64,000 nt of DNA. It comes from Opitutaceae bacterium (lineage in GTDB: Bacteria; Verrucomicrobiota; Verrucomicrobiia; Opitutales; Opitutaceae). The stretch is from positions 16,996 to 80,995 of the forward strand of contig JAEUGY010000104.1 in the NCBI GenBank assembly GCA_016794625.1, written 5' to 3'. The position numbers and the translations under genes are program-made. Shown here piece by piece: positions 43,021 to 51,630 of the stretch. Under the pieces are notes generated by a model, which was not told where the DNA came from, searched no databases, and saw only the letters and a list, made by a program, of their open reading frames with translations. Every line of letters begins with the position of its first letter. Positions within the stretch are counted from its first letter, which is position 1.

Positions 43021-44946
43021 TCAGACGTCGCCACCCTCGGGCGCACCGGATTCCTCGGCCGCGGAGTCCGCGGCTTCGGGCGACTCCGCCGGCTTCTTGG
43101 GGGAACGGCGGCCGCCTGCGGCTGCCCGCGGCCGTTTGGCGGGCTTGGGCTTGGCGTTGAGCCAGAGCGTTCCGCCCTTTTCGCTCTTTTGCAGCCAGAG
43201 GAGTTCGTTCTCCACTTCGAGCGCGGGCGTCTTGGCCTCACCTTCCGTGGGCAGCACCAGACCGACGCCGAGCAGACGCTGAAGGAGCTGTTCGTCCGAC
43301 AAGTCGAGTTCGCGGGCAAGGTAGCCAAGCTCGGCGGAGACACCGGCTCCCCGGGCTTTCGGTTTGAGCAGGGCGCGCGCCGCAGCCAGGGAGAAATAAC
43401 CCCCGGCAGCCGGTTCCGCCGGGGCGGGTTCGGGAGGCGGAGTCGGAGCGGCCGGCGGGGTCGCCGCCACGTCGGCAGGGGCGGCGGGTTCGGCGGCCGG
43501 GACGGGTGCAGGCAGAAGTTCGGCCGGAGATACCGGAGCCAGTCCTTCGGTGGGATTGGCCACCACGGACACCACCCCGGCTTCTCCGGGAGGGGCCTCC
43601 GTTGGAGCCTGTTCGGTCGTCGCGCCGGAGTCGCCGGAGTCGGCGGCCAGCGGAGCTGCGTCATCGCGGCTCGCGGCCTCGGGCATGGCCGCGCCGCGAT
43701 CACCGCGGTCCCGGCCGTCGCGCTCGCGCCGTTCGCGGCCGTTGATCCAGAGTCCGCCCCGGCTGTCTTTGTTCAACCAATACGTCCAGACGCCGACCTC
43801 CGTGAACGACGGCTTGTCATTCGGCTGGGCGGGCACGGTGAATCCGGACGCGGCCAGGGTGGCGGTGAGCTCCTGATCGGACTGCTTGAGCGCACGGGAA
43901 AGAAAACTGACGCTGCCGGACACGCCGGGGCCGCGGCGGTTGCGTCGCATCATGGGACGCAAGCGGGCCATCAGGGCCTCGGCTCCGGCGGGTGCCACGC
44001 TGGCCGCCGCAGGGACGGGGGCGGCGGGTGCGGTCGTGGCGACCGTCGGTTCGGACGAGACGATGGGTGCAGCGGGCGCGGCCTCGCCGGCCGTTTCCGG
44101 GGAAGCGGCGGGAGCCGCCGCGACCCGTGTCTCTTCCGGCACGGCGGCCGGCTCAGGCCGGCGCGAACGCGATTCACCGCGCTGGGGCCGGTCGTCGGTC
44201 TTCTCCGGGATCGGCACGGGCTGCGCCTTGACGGCGCGGAAGACCGGGCGCGGCTTCTCCTTCGTATTGATGAAGAGCTGGTGGTGCCGGTTCGTGTTGA
44301 TCCAGTAAAGGTCGCCATCGTACTCGAGGTACACGGGATCGTCGTCCTCGCGCTCAGGGATTTCGAATCCGCACTCGCGCAGGGCGGTCACGACATCGGA
44401 CGGGGACTGGTCGATCTTGTTCGCCAGGTAATCGACCGCCAGAGACATGCCCGGGCCGCGCTGATTGCGGCGCATGTGCGGGCGGATGAACTCGAAGAAC
44501 GTGGGTAGCTCGTCCTCGGAATCCTGCGTGCTCCAGTCGTCATCGTCGGCATCGGCGAGCGCCTCCGGATCCTGGTCGCGATCGGTGTCGCGCAGGCTGC
44601 GCAGCCCGTCCTCCGGTGAGGCGGTCTCCGCGACCAGCGTGCTGGGCTTGTCTTCGGCCGCTCCTGCGGCCGAAGCCTGGGCTGCCTGGAACTTGGCGGC
44701 GAACTCCGCCCGAAGTTTTTCCGCCTCGGCTTTGGCCGCGGCGGCCGCCGCATCCTGCAGGGTCCAGTCGCGTTGCGTGGTGCGCCGCGCCAGGCCATGA
44801 AAGGCGAGAGGGTTTTCGGGGTGACTGTTGAAAGCGATGATCTCCCACTCGTCTTTACCGAGCTGGTTGAGATGCGACTCGAGCAGCGAGGGGCTACCGA
44901 AGCCTCCTTTGCCGCTGCCGATGATCTTGTATTCCCAAAGGGCCAT
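43021..44946 (-). CDS. protein with three copies of an unnamed ~83-residue module
   Basis: This is a 641-residue protein of unknown function. Residues 1-55 (WEYKIIGSGKGG..., LNQLGKDEWEIIAF) resemble DUF4177. Three related modules follow at about 150-232, 323-405 and 518-601. Each has a basic start (MRRNQRGPG, MRRNRRGPG, KPKARGAG), a helical part with YLANKIDQS, FLSRALKQS or YLARELDLS, then an ECGFEIP-type turn and a final Trp-rich beta piece (LYWINTNRHHQLFIN, WTYWLNKDSRGGLWIN, LLWLQKSEKGGTLWLN). Pro/Ala-rich linkers of about 90 and 110 residues separate them. No signal peptide is seen. The order helix-helix-turn-Trp strand resembles a winged-helix fold, but this is inference. It is first in an apparent operon with the ABC genes. 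Confidence 0.8.
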   Translation of the reverse strand: MALWEYKIIGSGKGGFGSPSLLESHLNQLGKDEWEIIAFNSHPENPLAFHGLARRTTQRDWTLQDAAAAAAKAEAEKLRAEFAAKFQAAQASAAGAAEDKPSTLVAETASPEDGLRSLRDTDRDQDPEALADADDDDWSTQDSEDELPTFFEFIRPHMRRNQRGPGMSLAVDYLANKIDQSPSDVVTALRECGFEIPEREDDDPVYLEYDGDLYWINTNRHHQLFINTKEKPRPVFRAVKAQPVPIPEKTDDRPQRGESRSRRPEPAAVPEETRVAAAPAASPETAGEAAPAAPIVSSEPTVATTAPAAPVPAAASVAPAGAEALMARLRPMMRRNRRGPGVSGSVSFLSRALKQSDQELTATLAASGFTVPAQPNDKPSFTEVGVWTYWLNKDSRGGLWINGRERRERDGRDRGDRGAAMPEAASRDDAAPLAADSGDSGATTEQAPTEAPPGEAGVVSVVANPTEGLAPVSPAELLPAPVPAAEPAAPADVAATPPAAPTPPPEPAPAEPAAGGYFSLAAARALLKPKARGAGVSAELGYLARELDLSDEQLLQRLLGVGLVLPTEGEAKTPALEVENELLWLQKSEKGGTLWLNAKPKPAKRPRAAAGGRRSPKKPAESPEAADSAAEESGAPEGGDV

Positions 44947-45036
44947 AATGGTGGTTCTATCTTTTATTGCCGCTGACCGGCAAGCCATCCCAAATGCCGG
45001 CATACTTGCCGAGCCTAATCTCTCACCCGTACGTGT

Positions 45037-46389
45037 ATGAGTCCCTTGCATCTCGTTCTCTCGAGTCTCGTTTTCTCCGGCACGCTGGCTGTGGCCACAG
45101 CGTCAGCACCCTCGGTCTCGATCCCCGCGCACGCCCAGGAACGGCTCGCAACGACCCAGATCCGGGTGGTGCCGGATCGCGCCAACTGGACGTACCAGCC
45201 GGGCGAGAAGGTTTCCTTCCGGGTCTCCGTGATTTGGGATCAACATCCACTCGACCAAGTGGCGATCTCCTACCGGGTCGGTCCGGAAATGATGGAAGTA
45301 CCGGAAAAGAAGGCGGTGGTGCCCGCCGAGGGTCTGGTCATCGACGGGGGTACGATGAATCAGCCGGGGTTTCTGCGGTGTGCGGTAACGGCAACCCTTA
45401 ACGGAAAAACCTACCGGGGGCTGGCCACCGCCGGCTTTTCCCCGGAAAAAATCGTCCCCACCCAGGTGGATCCGGCCGATTTTGACGCGTTCTGGACGGC
45501 GCAAAAAGCCCAGTTGGCTGCCCTCCCGATCGACGCACGGCTTACGCTCCAGCCCGATCTCTCCACGTCCAACGTGGAGGTTTTCCACGTGAGTCTTCAG
45601 AATGTGGGGATCATGCCGGGCAGCACCAGCCGGGTCTATGGCATGCTTTGCGTGCCTCGTGGCGAGGGTCCCTTCCCCGCCGTCCTGAGTGTGCCGGGCG
45701 CGGGCGTGCGCCCCTACCGGGGTCAAATCGAGTTGGCCGAAAAAGGAGTCATCACGCTCCAAATCGGCATTCACGGCATTCCGGTCAACCTGCCCCAGGA
45801 ACTGTACGACCAACTCGGCGCGGCCGCCCTGAATGGTTACAATGTCTTCAACCTCGATCACCGCGAGCGCTACTATTACCGCCGGGTGTATCTGGGTTGC
45901 CTGCGCGCCAACGACTTCCTGGTTTCTCATCCGAAGTGGAACCGGCGCTCACTCATCGTCATGGGAGGCAGTCAGGGAGGACAACTTTCCATCACCACGG
46001 CCGCGCTTGATCCGCGCATCACCGCTCTGGCCTGCAACTATCCGGCCTACAGCGATGTCACGGGTTACCTGCACGGGCGCGCCGGGGGCTGGCCACACAT
46101 GATGCGCAACGAGCGGAGCGGGGCACCGTCCATCCACGCCACGGACTCCAAGCGGATCACGACGCAGTACTACGATGCGGTGAACTTCGCCCGGCGGCTC
46201 AAGGTGCCCGGGTTCTACTCCTGGGGTTACAATGACGAGGTCTGTCCGCCGACCTCTCTCTACGCGGCCTACCACGTGATCACCGCTCCGAAACAACTGT
46301 TGCTCGCGTTGGAAATGGGGCACGCGACGACGCCCGAACAAAATGAACGCATCCAAGCCTGGGTGCTGGAGAAGTCCGGCGTGAAATAA
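45037..46389 (+). CDS. secreted acetyl xylan esterase (AXE1/CE7-like)
   Basis: This 450-residue protein has a signal peptide (about 1-22), an N-terminal beta-sandwich (about 35-140) and an alpha/beta-hydrolase domain from about 150. The triad is readable: Ser312 in GGSQGG, Asp400 in GYNDEVCPP and His429 in EMGHATTP, all in AXE1 order. The family removes acetyl groups from xylan or related sugars such as cephalosporin C. The start lies 90 bases from the divergent triple-module gene. No xylanase is present in the window, so the true substrate is open. Confidence 0.87.
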   Translation: MSPLHLVLSSLVFSGTLAVATASAPSVSIPAHAQERLATTQIRVVPDRANWTYQPGEKVSFRVSVIWDQHPLDQVAISYRVGPEMMEVPEKKAVVPAEGLVIDGGTMNQPGFLRCAVTATLNGKTYRGLATAGFSPEKIVPTQVDPADFDAFWTAQKAQLAALPIDARLTLQPDLSTSNVEVFHVSLQNVGIMPGSTSRVYGMLCVPRGEGPFPAVLSVPGAGVRPYRGQIELAEKGVITLQIGIHGIPVNLPQELYDQLGAAALNGYNVFNLDHRERYYYRRVYLGCLRANDFLVSHPKWNRRSLIVMGGSQGGQLSITTAALDPRITALACNYPAYSDVTGYLHGRAGGWPHMMRNERSGAPSIHATDSKRITTQYYDAVNFARRLKVPGFYSWGYNDEVCPPTSLYAAYHVITAPKQLLLALEMGHATTPEQNERIQAWVLEKSGVK

Positions 46390-46436
46390 AAATTCGGCGG
46401 GAAAGATCGTCGTCCGGCGTTTTTCGACCCACGCGG

Positions 46437-47591
46437 TCAACGCGTCACGGACGCAAGAAACGCCTCGAGCGCGTACGTGGCCAACTGCCCTCCGGGCCCA
46501 CTGGGATTGAAGTCAAACCCATGGGTAGCCCAGGGAAGCGAGAGGAAAAAATGGGGTACTCCCTGTTTTTCAAGCGCTTCAGCCAGTCGCTCGCTCTGGC
46601 GATGCCAGACGAGGGAGTCGATCTGGCCGTGCACGAGCAGGGTTGGCGGCGACTGGGGATTGACCGCGAGATAACCGCTCGCGCTGTCGAACGCCTGCTT
46701 CTTTTCCCCGGGACCACCGCCCAGGTAGTTGCGCATCAGCTTGAAGGAATCCAGCACGTCGCGCTCCTTGGTGAAGGCCCAGGCAAAGTGCAGATCATGA
46801 GGGGCATAATAAGCCACCACCCCGCGGATCGCGGAGCGGCCGGAGCGGTACGCGATCGCGGTGGCGATCTGGCCTCCGGCGCTGCGGCCCATCACCACGA
46901 TGCGGGTGGGGTCGATTCCGAGCGCGGTCGCATCGCGGTGGAGGGCGTCGAGCGCGGCTTCCACATCATCACGCTGCGCGGGCCAGTGATGCGCCGGCGC
47001 GAGGCGGTAGCTGATCGCCGCCACGGCATAACCCCGGCGGGCGAGGCGGTGGTTGAGGGCCGACAGTTGCGTGCGGTCGCCGCTGTCCCAACCGCCTCCG
47101 TGGATCATGACGACACAGGGCGCTGGTTCCCCGACCGGGCGCACAGCCCGGTAGAAATCCATTTTGAGGGGTTCCTCCACCCCGGGGGTCCGTACCTCTC
47201 GCGTCTCAATCGCAACCTTGGCTTCGGGCGAAACTGCCCACAAAGCACTGACTTCTATAGGCTTGCGATCTGGAAGCGTGGCACCAAATGCTTTCGCCAA
47301 GCGGTCGGGCATACCTTGGGCCAGGCGCCAGGCGGTCACGGTGGGTCGGAGCAGGGAGACGGCGGTCAGCAACGCCACGAGGATCGTGACCGCTTGCACC
47401 GGCGAGGGGCGACCACCCGACTGCACCAGAACCACCGCCACGAGCAGGACCGGCAGCAGGATCAAGGCATGGCCAAATTCAGAGACGAGGATGGCCAGCT
47501 TCCAGGTCGTGACCGTTGGCGCCCGCAGCCAGACCAAGGAGGCGGAAGCCAAAAAGACGGAAGCAACCAGCAGGAGGGCCCAACGAAGCAT
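46437..47591 (-). CDS. membrane-anchored alpha/beta hydrolase (BD-FAE/esterase type)
   Basis: This is a 384-residue protein. The N-terminal about 100 residues hold three hydrophobic segments (about 3-23, 40-57, 65-82); the catalytic domain follows. The oxyanion block HGGGWDSGDR, nucleophile GRSAGGQIA, Asp in VHGQIDSLVW and His in WATHGFDFN are those of the hormone-sensitive-lipase/BD-FAE esterase group. The membrane region is an uncommon addition for this family. It is convergent with the acetyl xylan esterase. Confidence 0.85.
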   Translation of the reverse strand: MLRWALLLVASVFLASASLVWLRAPTVTTWKLAILVSEFGHALILLPVLLVAVVLVQSGGRPSPVQAVTILVALLTAVSLLRPTVTAWRLAQGMPDRLAKAFGATLPDRKPIEVSALWAVSPEAKVAIETREVRTPGVEEPLKMDFYRAVRPVGEPAPCVVMIHGGGWDSGDRTQLSALNHRLARRGYAVAAISYRLAPAHHWPAQRDDVEAALDALHRDATALGIDPTRIVVMGRSAGGQIATAIAYRSGRSAIRGVVAYYAPHDLHFAWAFTKERDVLDSFKLMRNYLGGGPGEKKQAFDSASGYLAVNPQSPPTLLVHGQIDSLVWHRQSERLAEALEKQGVPHFFLSLPWATHGFDFNPSGPGGQLATYALEAFLASVTR

Positions 47592-47968
47592 AGAGATCCA
47601 GCGTCACCACCCCGGGGACCCAAGTCTAGCTTCCAGGTGATCGTCATCGGGGCATGAAGGCATTTCATGGATTTCCGGGCCGGTTTCGCCGCATCGAAGG
47701 TGGGGTCGTGCTCGGCCGGCGGATCCATGGACCTTTCCAGGGTGGGACTTCCTCGGTGGCTGGAGATCGACCTGTCCCTTATCCAGCCTGCGGCGCTTTG
47801 GACCTCTATCCTGCGAAGGCAAAAATCGGCCTGTCCCTTATTCGGCCACCTCTCAGTCGTTCTCGGGAATGGCACGCAGCCCTGGATTGAAGAGCGAGAA
47901 ATCGGCCTGTCCCTTATTCGGGGAGTTCGCTGGACATGGTGCCCGGGCTGTCCTGAGGTCGGTGGCGC
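47592..47968. other. intergenic region with three 19-bp direct repeats
   Basis: 377 bases without a gene. They contain three copies of ATCGRCCTGTCCCTTATYC (starts at 47766, 47825 and 47901) and nothing else that I can assign. Confidence 0.6.
47766..47919 (+). repeat. three direct copies of a 19-bp repeat
   Basis: ATCGACCTGTCCCTTATCC at 47766, ATCGGCCTGTCCCTTATTC at 47825 and 47901. Spacings are 59 and 76 bases. The reverse complement reads AATAAGGGACAGGCCGAT, a sequence type I associate with small dispersed elements in related genomes; no transposase lies next to it. Confidence 0.85.
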
Positions 47969-48670
47969 ATGCGGCGACTCGACCAGATCCTGGCCAACCT
48001 GGGCTATTGCTCACGGCGGGAGGCGCGCGCCTTTCTCAAAGCCCATACCGTCGCCACGGCGGAGGACGAGCGGTGGTTTGACCCGTCCGAGAAGGTCGAT
48101 CCCGCATCGGTGTACGTCGACGGCGAGCCGCTTGACCAGCCGGATGGGTTGTTGGTCATGCTGCACAAACCTCTCGGCTTGGTCTGCTCTCACGATCCCC
48201 GGGAGGGTTCCAGCGTCTACGACGTGTTGCCTCCACGGTGGCGCGACCGAAATCCGATCGTGACCAGCATCGGCCGGCTCGACAAAGAAACCTCGGGCCT
48301 GCTCCTGCTGACCGATCAATCTGCTCTGGTCCATCGCCTGACATCGCCGCGTCACCACGTACCGAAACGTTATCGGGCAATCGTCGATCGCGACCTTCCC
48401 CCGGGCCTGGAGGCCGTGTTCGCCGCCGGCACGCTCCAGCTTGAGGGCGAAGAGACTCCGTGTCTGCCCGCGCGCTACGAGGCGTGCGGTCCGCGCGAAG
48501 CCGTCCTCACCGTGACCGAGGGTCGTTACCACCAGGTGCGGCGCATGTTCGCCGCCGCGGGCCGCTGCACGGTGCTTTCACTTCACCGGGAACAGTTTGG
48601 CGATCTCACCCTCGGCTCCCTAGGTCCCGGTCAATGGAAACTGCTTCCGCTCACGACGTTCAGCCCGTGA
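47969..48670 (+). CDS. rsuA: 16S rRNA pseudouridine(516) synthase-like protein
   Basis: This is a 233-residue protein with an S4 RNA-binding domain at about 1-45 (RRLDQILANLGYCSRREAR) and a pseudouridine synthase domain from about 62. The catalytic Asp105 is in GRLDKETSGLLLLT. The C-terminal GRYHQVRRMFAAAG is characteristic of the RsuA/RluB/E/F group. The length and S4 layout favour RsuA (16S U516), but RluE-type 23S activity cannot be excluded. The next gene, a TonB receptor, starts inside its last 37 bases. Confidence 0.85.
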   Translation: MRRLDQILANLGYCSRREARAFLKAHTVATAEDERWFDPSEKVDPASVYVDGEPLDQPDGLLVMLHKPLGLVCSHDPREGSSVYDVLPPRWRDRNPIVTSIGRLDKETSGLLLLTDQSALVHRLTSPRHHVPKRYRAIVDRDLPPGLEAVFAAGTLQLEGEETPCLPARYEACGPREAVLTVTEGRYHQVRRMFAAAGRCTVLSLHREQFGDLTLGSLGPGQWKLLPLTTFSP

Positions 48671-50796
48671 CACCGCCGGTCCATCCCTCCGCACCGGATC
48701 GAGCCTGCCGCCGGGCGACGGTGATGGGCTGCGTGTGGTTCGGGGCTATCTGGGCGTTGGGCGGCGGGACCGCGTCCGCGCAGGCGCAGGTCCCCTCACC
48801 CGCCGTGCCACCGATCGCGCTGGCTCCGGTCGTGGTCTCGGTCGACCGCGCCCCGTTGGCCGGGGATGACGTGCCCGTGACCGTGGACGTCTTCTCCTCC
48901 GCCCGGTTGCAGGCTTCACCTGGTTTCACGTTGGATGCCACGTTGCGTGAGTCCGCCGCGTTCAGTCTTTTCCGTCGCGGGGGCAGTCTGACCGCCAATC
49001 CCACGGCGCAGGGTGTCTCGTTGCGCGGTCTCGGACCGAGCGGGGCGAGTCGGTCACTCGTGCTGCTCGATGGGGTGCCGCTCAACGATCCGTTTGGGGG
49101 CTGGGTGGCCTGGGGCAAACTTTCCCGGCTGTCGTTGGCGAGCGCCGAAATCGTGCACGGCGGGGGATCCGGCACCTGGGGTAACGCGGCGCTGGGGGGA
49201 ACCGTGGCCCTTTTTAGTCAGCCTCCCTCGGACCGCGGAAACGCCACGCTCGTAGCAAGTTACGGTTCGTTCGGTACATTTCAGGGTGAACTCTCAACCT
49301 CGATCCCGGTGGCCCGGGGCGGCGCGCTGCGGGTCGACGCTGCGCGGATCGAGTCCGACGGCTACTTCGTGGTTTCACCGAGCCAGCGTGGCGCGGTCGA
49401 TCAACGGTTGGACTCGCACCAGCGCCTGGGCCAAATCGCCTGGAGTCAGCCGCTTTCGGCCCACGTCACAGCCACGGTCACCGCGCGCCTCTTCGCGGAA
49501 GAACGGGGCAATGGCACCCCGCTTCAGCGCAACTCCAGTCGGGAGGGGTTTCTATCCTTGGTCCTCGACGGCCAACCCGATGCCACCCGTCGCTGGTCAA
49601 TCACCGCCTATGGCCAGGATCAGCGTTTCCAGAGTTTCTTTTCCGCGGTCGACAGTCGTCGGACCACCGAGACACCGGCCAACGACCAGTTCTCCGTGCC
49701 CAGCCGCGCCGCCGGGGCCAGTGTGACGCATACGTGGCAGCACGCCGCTCCGGGTCGTCATCGGACCACCCTCGGAGCCGATCTCCGGTGGGTCGAGGGC
49801 GAGACCCGCGAGGACTTCTTGTTGAGCGGGGGTCGTTTCACACGCCGCCGCTTCGCCGGAGGCGAGCAGACCTTCGCCGGGGTTTTCGTCAGTCACGACC
49901 GTGCTCTGCTTGGCGCGCTGCGCGGCTCGGCCGCCCTGCGTTTCGATGGGTGGGCCCTGCGCGACGGACACCGCCGCGAACTCGACATCACCACTCAGCT
50001 TCCGACCCGCAACGATCGTTTCGCTGACCTCGACGGTTCAGCCGTGAGTCCTCGTCTGGGACTCACCCTGCCGCTGGCCTCCGGTCTGCGCGCCCGCTCG
50101 GCCGTCTACCAGGCCTTCCGCGTGCCGACCTTAAACGAGTTTCACCGGCCGTTTCGTGTCGGCAACGTCAATACCGAAGCCAATCCGGGGCTCCGCGACG
50201 AAACCGTCACGGGTCTCGAGGCCGGCTTCGATCTCAGACGGGGCGCGTGGCACCTCGCCGGCACCGTCTTCCACCATGCGCTTGAGGATGCCATCGCCAA
50301 CGTGACCCTCTCCCGCACGCCCACCCTGATCTCGCGGCAGCGACGCAACCTCGACGCCGTGCGCGTCCGCGGGCTCGAGTGGTCGGCGCGCTGGGCCCCG
50401 GTCCCGGCCTTCTCCGTGTTCATCGATGTGCTGTGGAACGACGCCCGCGTCCGGGAAGCCCGCGAGCAGCCCTCGCTCACCGGGCAGCGTCTGGCCCAGG
50501 TCCCTCGCCACACGGTCACCGGCGGATTCACTTGGAACGCGCCGGCAAACGTCACGGTGGAGGTGCGTGCGCGTCACGCCGGGGCCCAGTTTGAAGACGA
50601 TGAGGCCACACTGCGCCTCGCACCCGCGACGGTGGCCGACGTCCAGGTGTCGCGACCCCTGAGTGCGCGTCTCGACGGGTTCTTTGCCATCGAAAATCTC
50701 GCTGATGCGCGTGTGGAGACCGGTCGGAGCGCGGACGGCTTGGTCACCTACGACGCTCCCCGGCGCGTCCGGGTAGGCGTCAAGGCACGCTGGTAG
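48634..50796 (+). CDS. TonB-dependent receptor, BtuB/vitamin B12-type length
   Basis: This 720-residue receptor has a short plug at about 70-190 (GVSLRGLGPSGASRSLVLLDGVPLND, GGGSGTWGNAALGG) and a 22-strand-type barrel to the C-terminal Trp. There is no STN domain, so it is a transporter and not a signal transducer. The size and the plug motif are those of small-ligand receptors such as BtuB or siderophore receptors; the ligand is unknown and no cobalamin riboswitch is seen. The first ATG gives 30 residues before the hydrophobic signal and overlaps rsuA; an ATG at 48724 would give a standard signal peptide. Confidence 0.88.
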   Translation: METASAHDVQPVTPPVHPSAPDRACRRATVMGCVWFGAIWALGGGTASAQAQVPSPAVPPIALAPVVVSVDRAPLAGDDVPVTVDVFSSARLQASPGFTLDATLRESAAFSLFRRGGSLTANPTAQGVSLRGLGPSGASRSLVLLDGVPLNDPFGGWVAWGKLSRLSLASAEIVHGGGSGTWGNAALGGTVALFSQPPSDRGNATLVASYGSFGTFQGELSTSIPVARGGALRVDAARIESDGYFVVSPSQRGAVDQRLDSHQRLGQIAWSQPLSAHVTATVTARLFAEERGNGTPLQRNSSREGFLSLVLDGQPDATRRWSITAYGQDQRFQSFFSAVDSRRTTETPANDQFSVPSRAAGASVTHTWQHAAPGRHRTTLGADLRWVEGETREDFLLSGGRFTRRRFAGGEQTFAGVFVSHDRALLGALRGSAALRFDGWALRDGHRRELDITTQLPTRNDRFADLDGSAVSPRLGLTLPLASGLRARSAVYQAFRVPTLNEFHRPFRVGNVNTEANPGLRDETVTGLEAGFDLRRGAWHLAGTVFHHALEDAIANVTLSRTPTLISRQRRNLDAVRVRGLEWSARWAPVPAFSVFIDVLWNDARVREAREQPSLTGQRLAQVPRHTVTGGFTWNAPANVTVEVRARHAGAQFEDDEATLRLAPATVADVQVSRPLSARLDGFFAIENLADARVETGRSADGLVTYDAPRRVRVGVKARW

Positions 50797-50814
50797 GGCC
50801 GGCTCTTTTTTGCT

Positions 50815-51375
50815 TCAGCTCAGGGCGAGCAGCGAATCGCGTTCGACCCGACCCAGGAGGGCCACCCCAGGAGGCTCGATGTCGGCCACATAAGCCATGG
50901 CGCGGAAGCGCAGGCTCTCGGTGCGCAGGTGGGCGGAGAGAATCCGCCACGCAAACCCCCACTCCGCCAGGGCCGCATGTACACCTTCGCACCCCATCAG
51001 CATCGCCGTCTCGGCCAGATTGCCGATCCGTTGTTCGTAACAAGCCGCCAGGGCGCGGAACGCCTCGACGGCGCACGTGGCCGCGACCGGTGTGGCCGCG
51101 GGTTCCGCCGTGCGGGTGCACAGCGCTTCCAGCGCCGCGGCGCAGACCCGGTCGTTCCCCACCTCCAGCGAAATACCGGCCGCAGTCAGCATGCGCTTGA
51201 GGCGAGGATGGCGCGAGCGGTTCACGGCGATGAGATTCGTGGCGAAATGCGACAACGTGAGGTGCCCGGCAAAGGCCGCCTCGATCTCGCGTTCAGTCCG
51301 TTCAATCGACTGCGCGGCACCCTCGACTTCTCCGAGTCCGCGGAGGAAGAGCTCACAAAGGTTCCTGGGTTCCAT
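50815..51375 (-). CDS. helical protein of unknown function, DUF892-like by pattern
   Basis: This 186-residue, almost all-helical protein starts with LCELFLRGLGEVEGAAQSIERTE. Its order of helices with Glu and His residues (EREIEAAFAGHL, HFATNLIAVNRSRHPRLKRMLTAAG, CAVEAFRALAACYEQRIGNLAETAMLM) recalls the ferritin-like DUF892/YciE group. Several of the expected metal ligands are missing, so I do not assign iron binding. It is convergent with the TonB receptor and stands alone. Confidence 0.6.
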   Translation of the reverse strand: MEPRNLCELFLRGLGEVEGAAQSIERTEREIEAAFAGHLTLSHFATNLIAVNRSRHPRLKRMLTAAGISLEVGNDRVCAAALEALCTRTAEPAATPVAATCAVEAFRALAACYEQRIGNLAETAMLMGCEGVHAALAEWGFAWRILSAHLRTESLRFRAMAYVADIEPPGVALLGRVERDSLLALS

Positions 51376-51630
51376 GTGAAGCCACGCCTAGCCGAGTTCA
51401 TGCCAACCGCGCCCGCCGGACCTCAGGGCGTTTGTGGTCAGCAACCTAGCATGCATTCAAGCTCCCGCCCACCCCGCCGCACCGTCGCATTCTGCAGGAT
51501 TTGATGCCCGCCGCCGTGCATCCTGCCTCGCGACCGGACCCGGCGGGGTGGGACGCACCGCGCGTTGACCTCGGGCGACCGCTCTCCCACGCTCGACGCC
51601 TCCCCCTGGGGCCACTCCCCATTTTTCTCC

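Noticed and set aside
47592..47968. A transposase remnant beside the three 19-bp repeats
   Set aside because: None of the frames in the gap shows a transposase motif.
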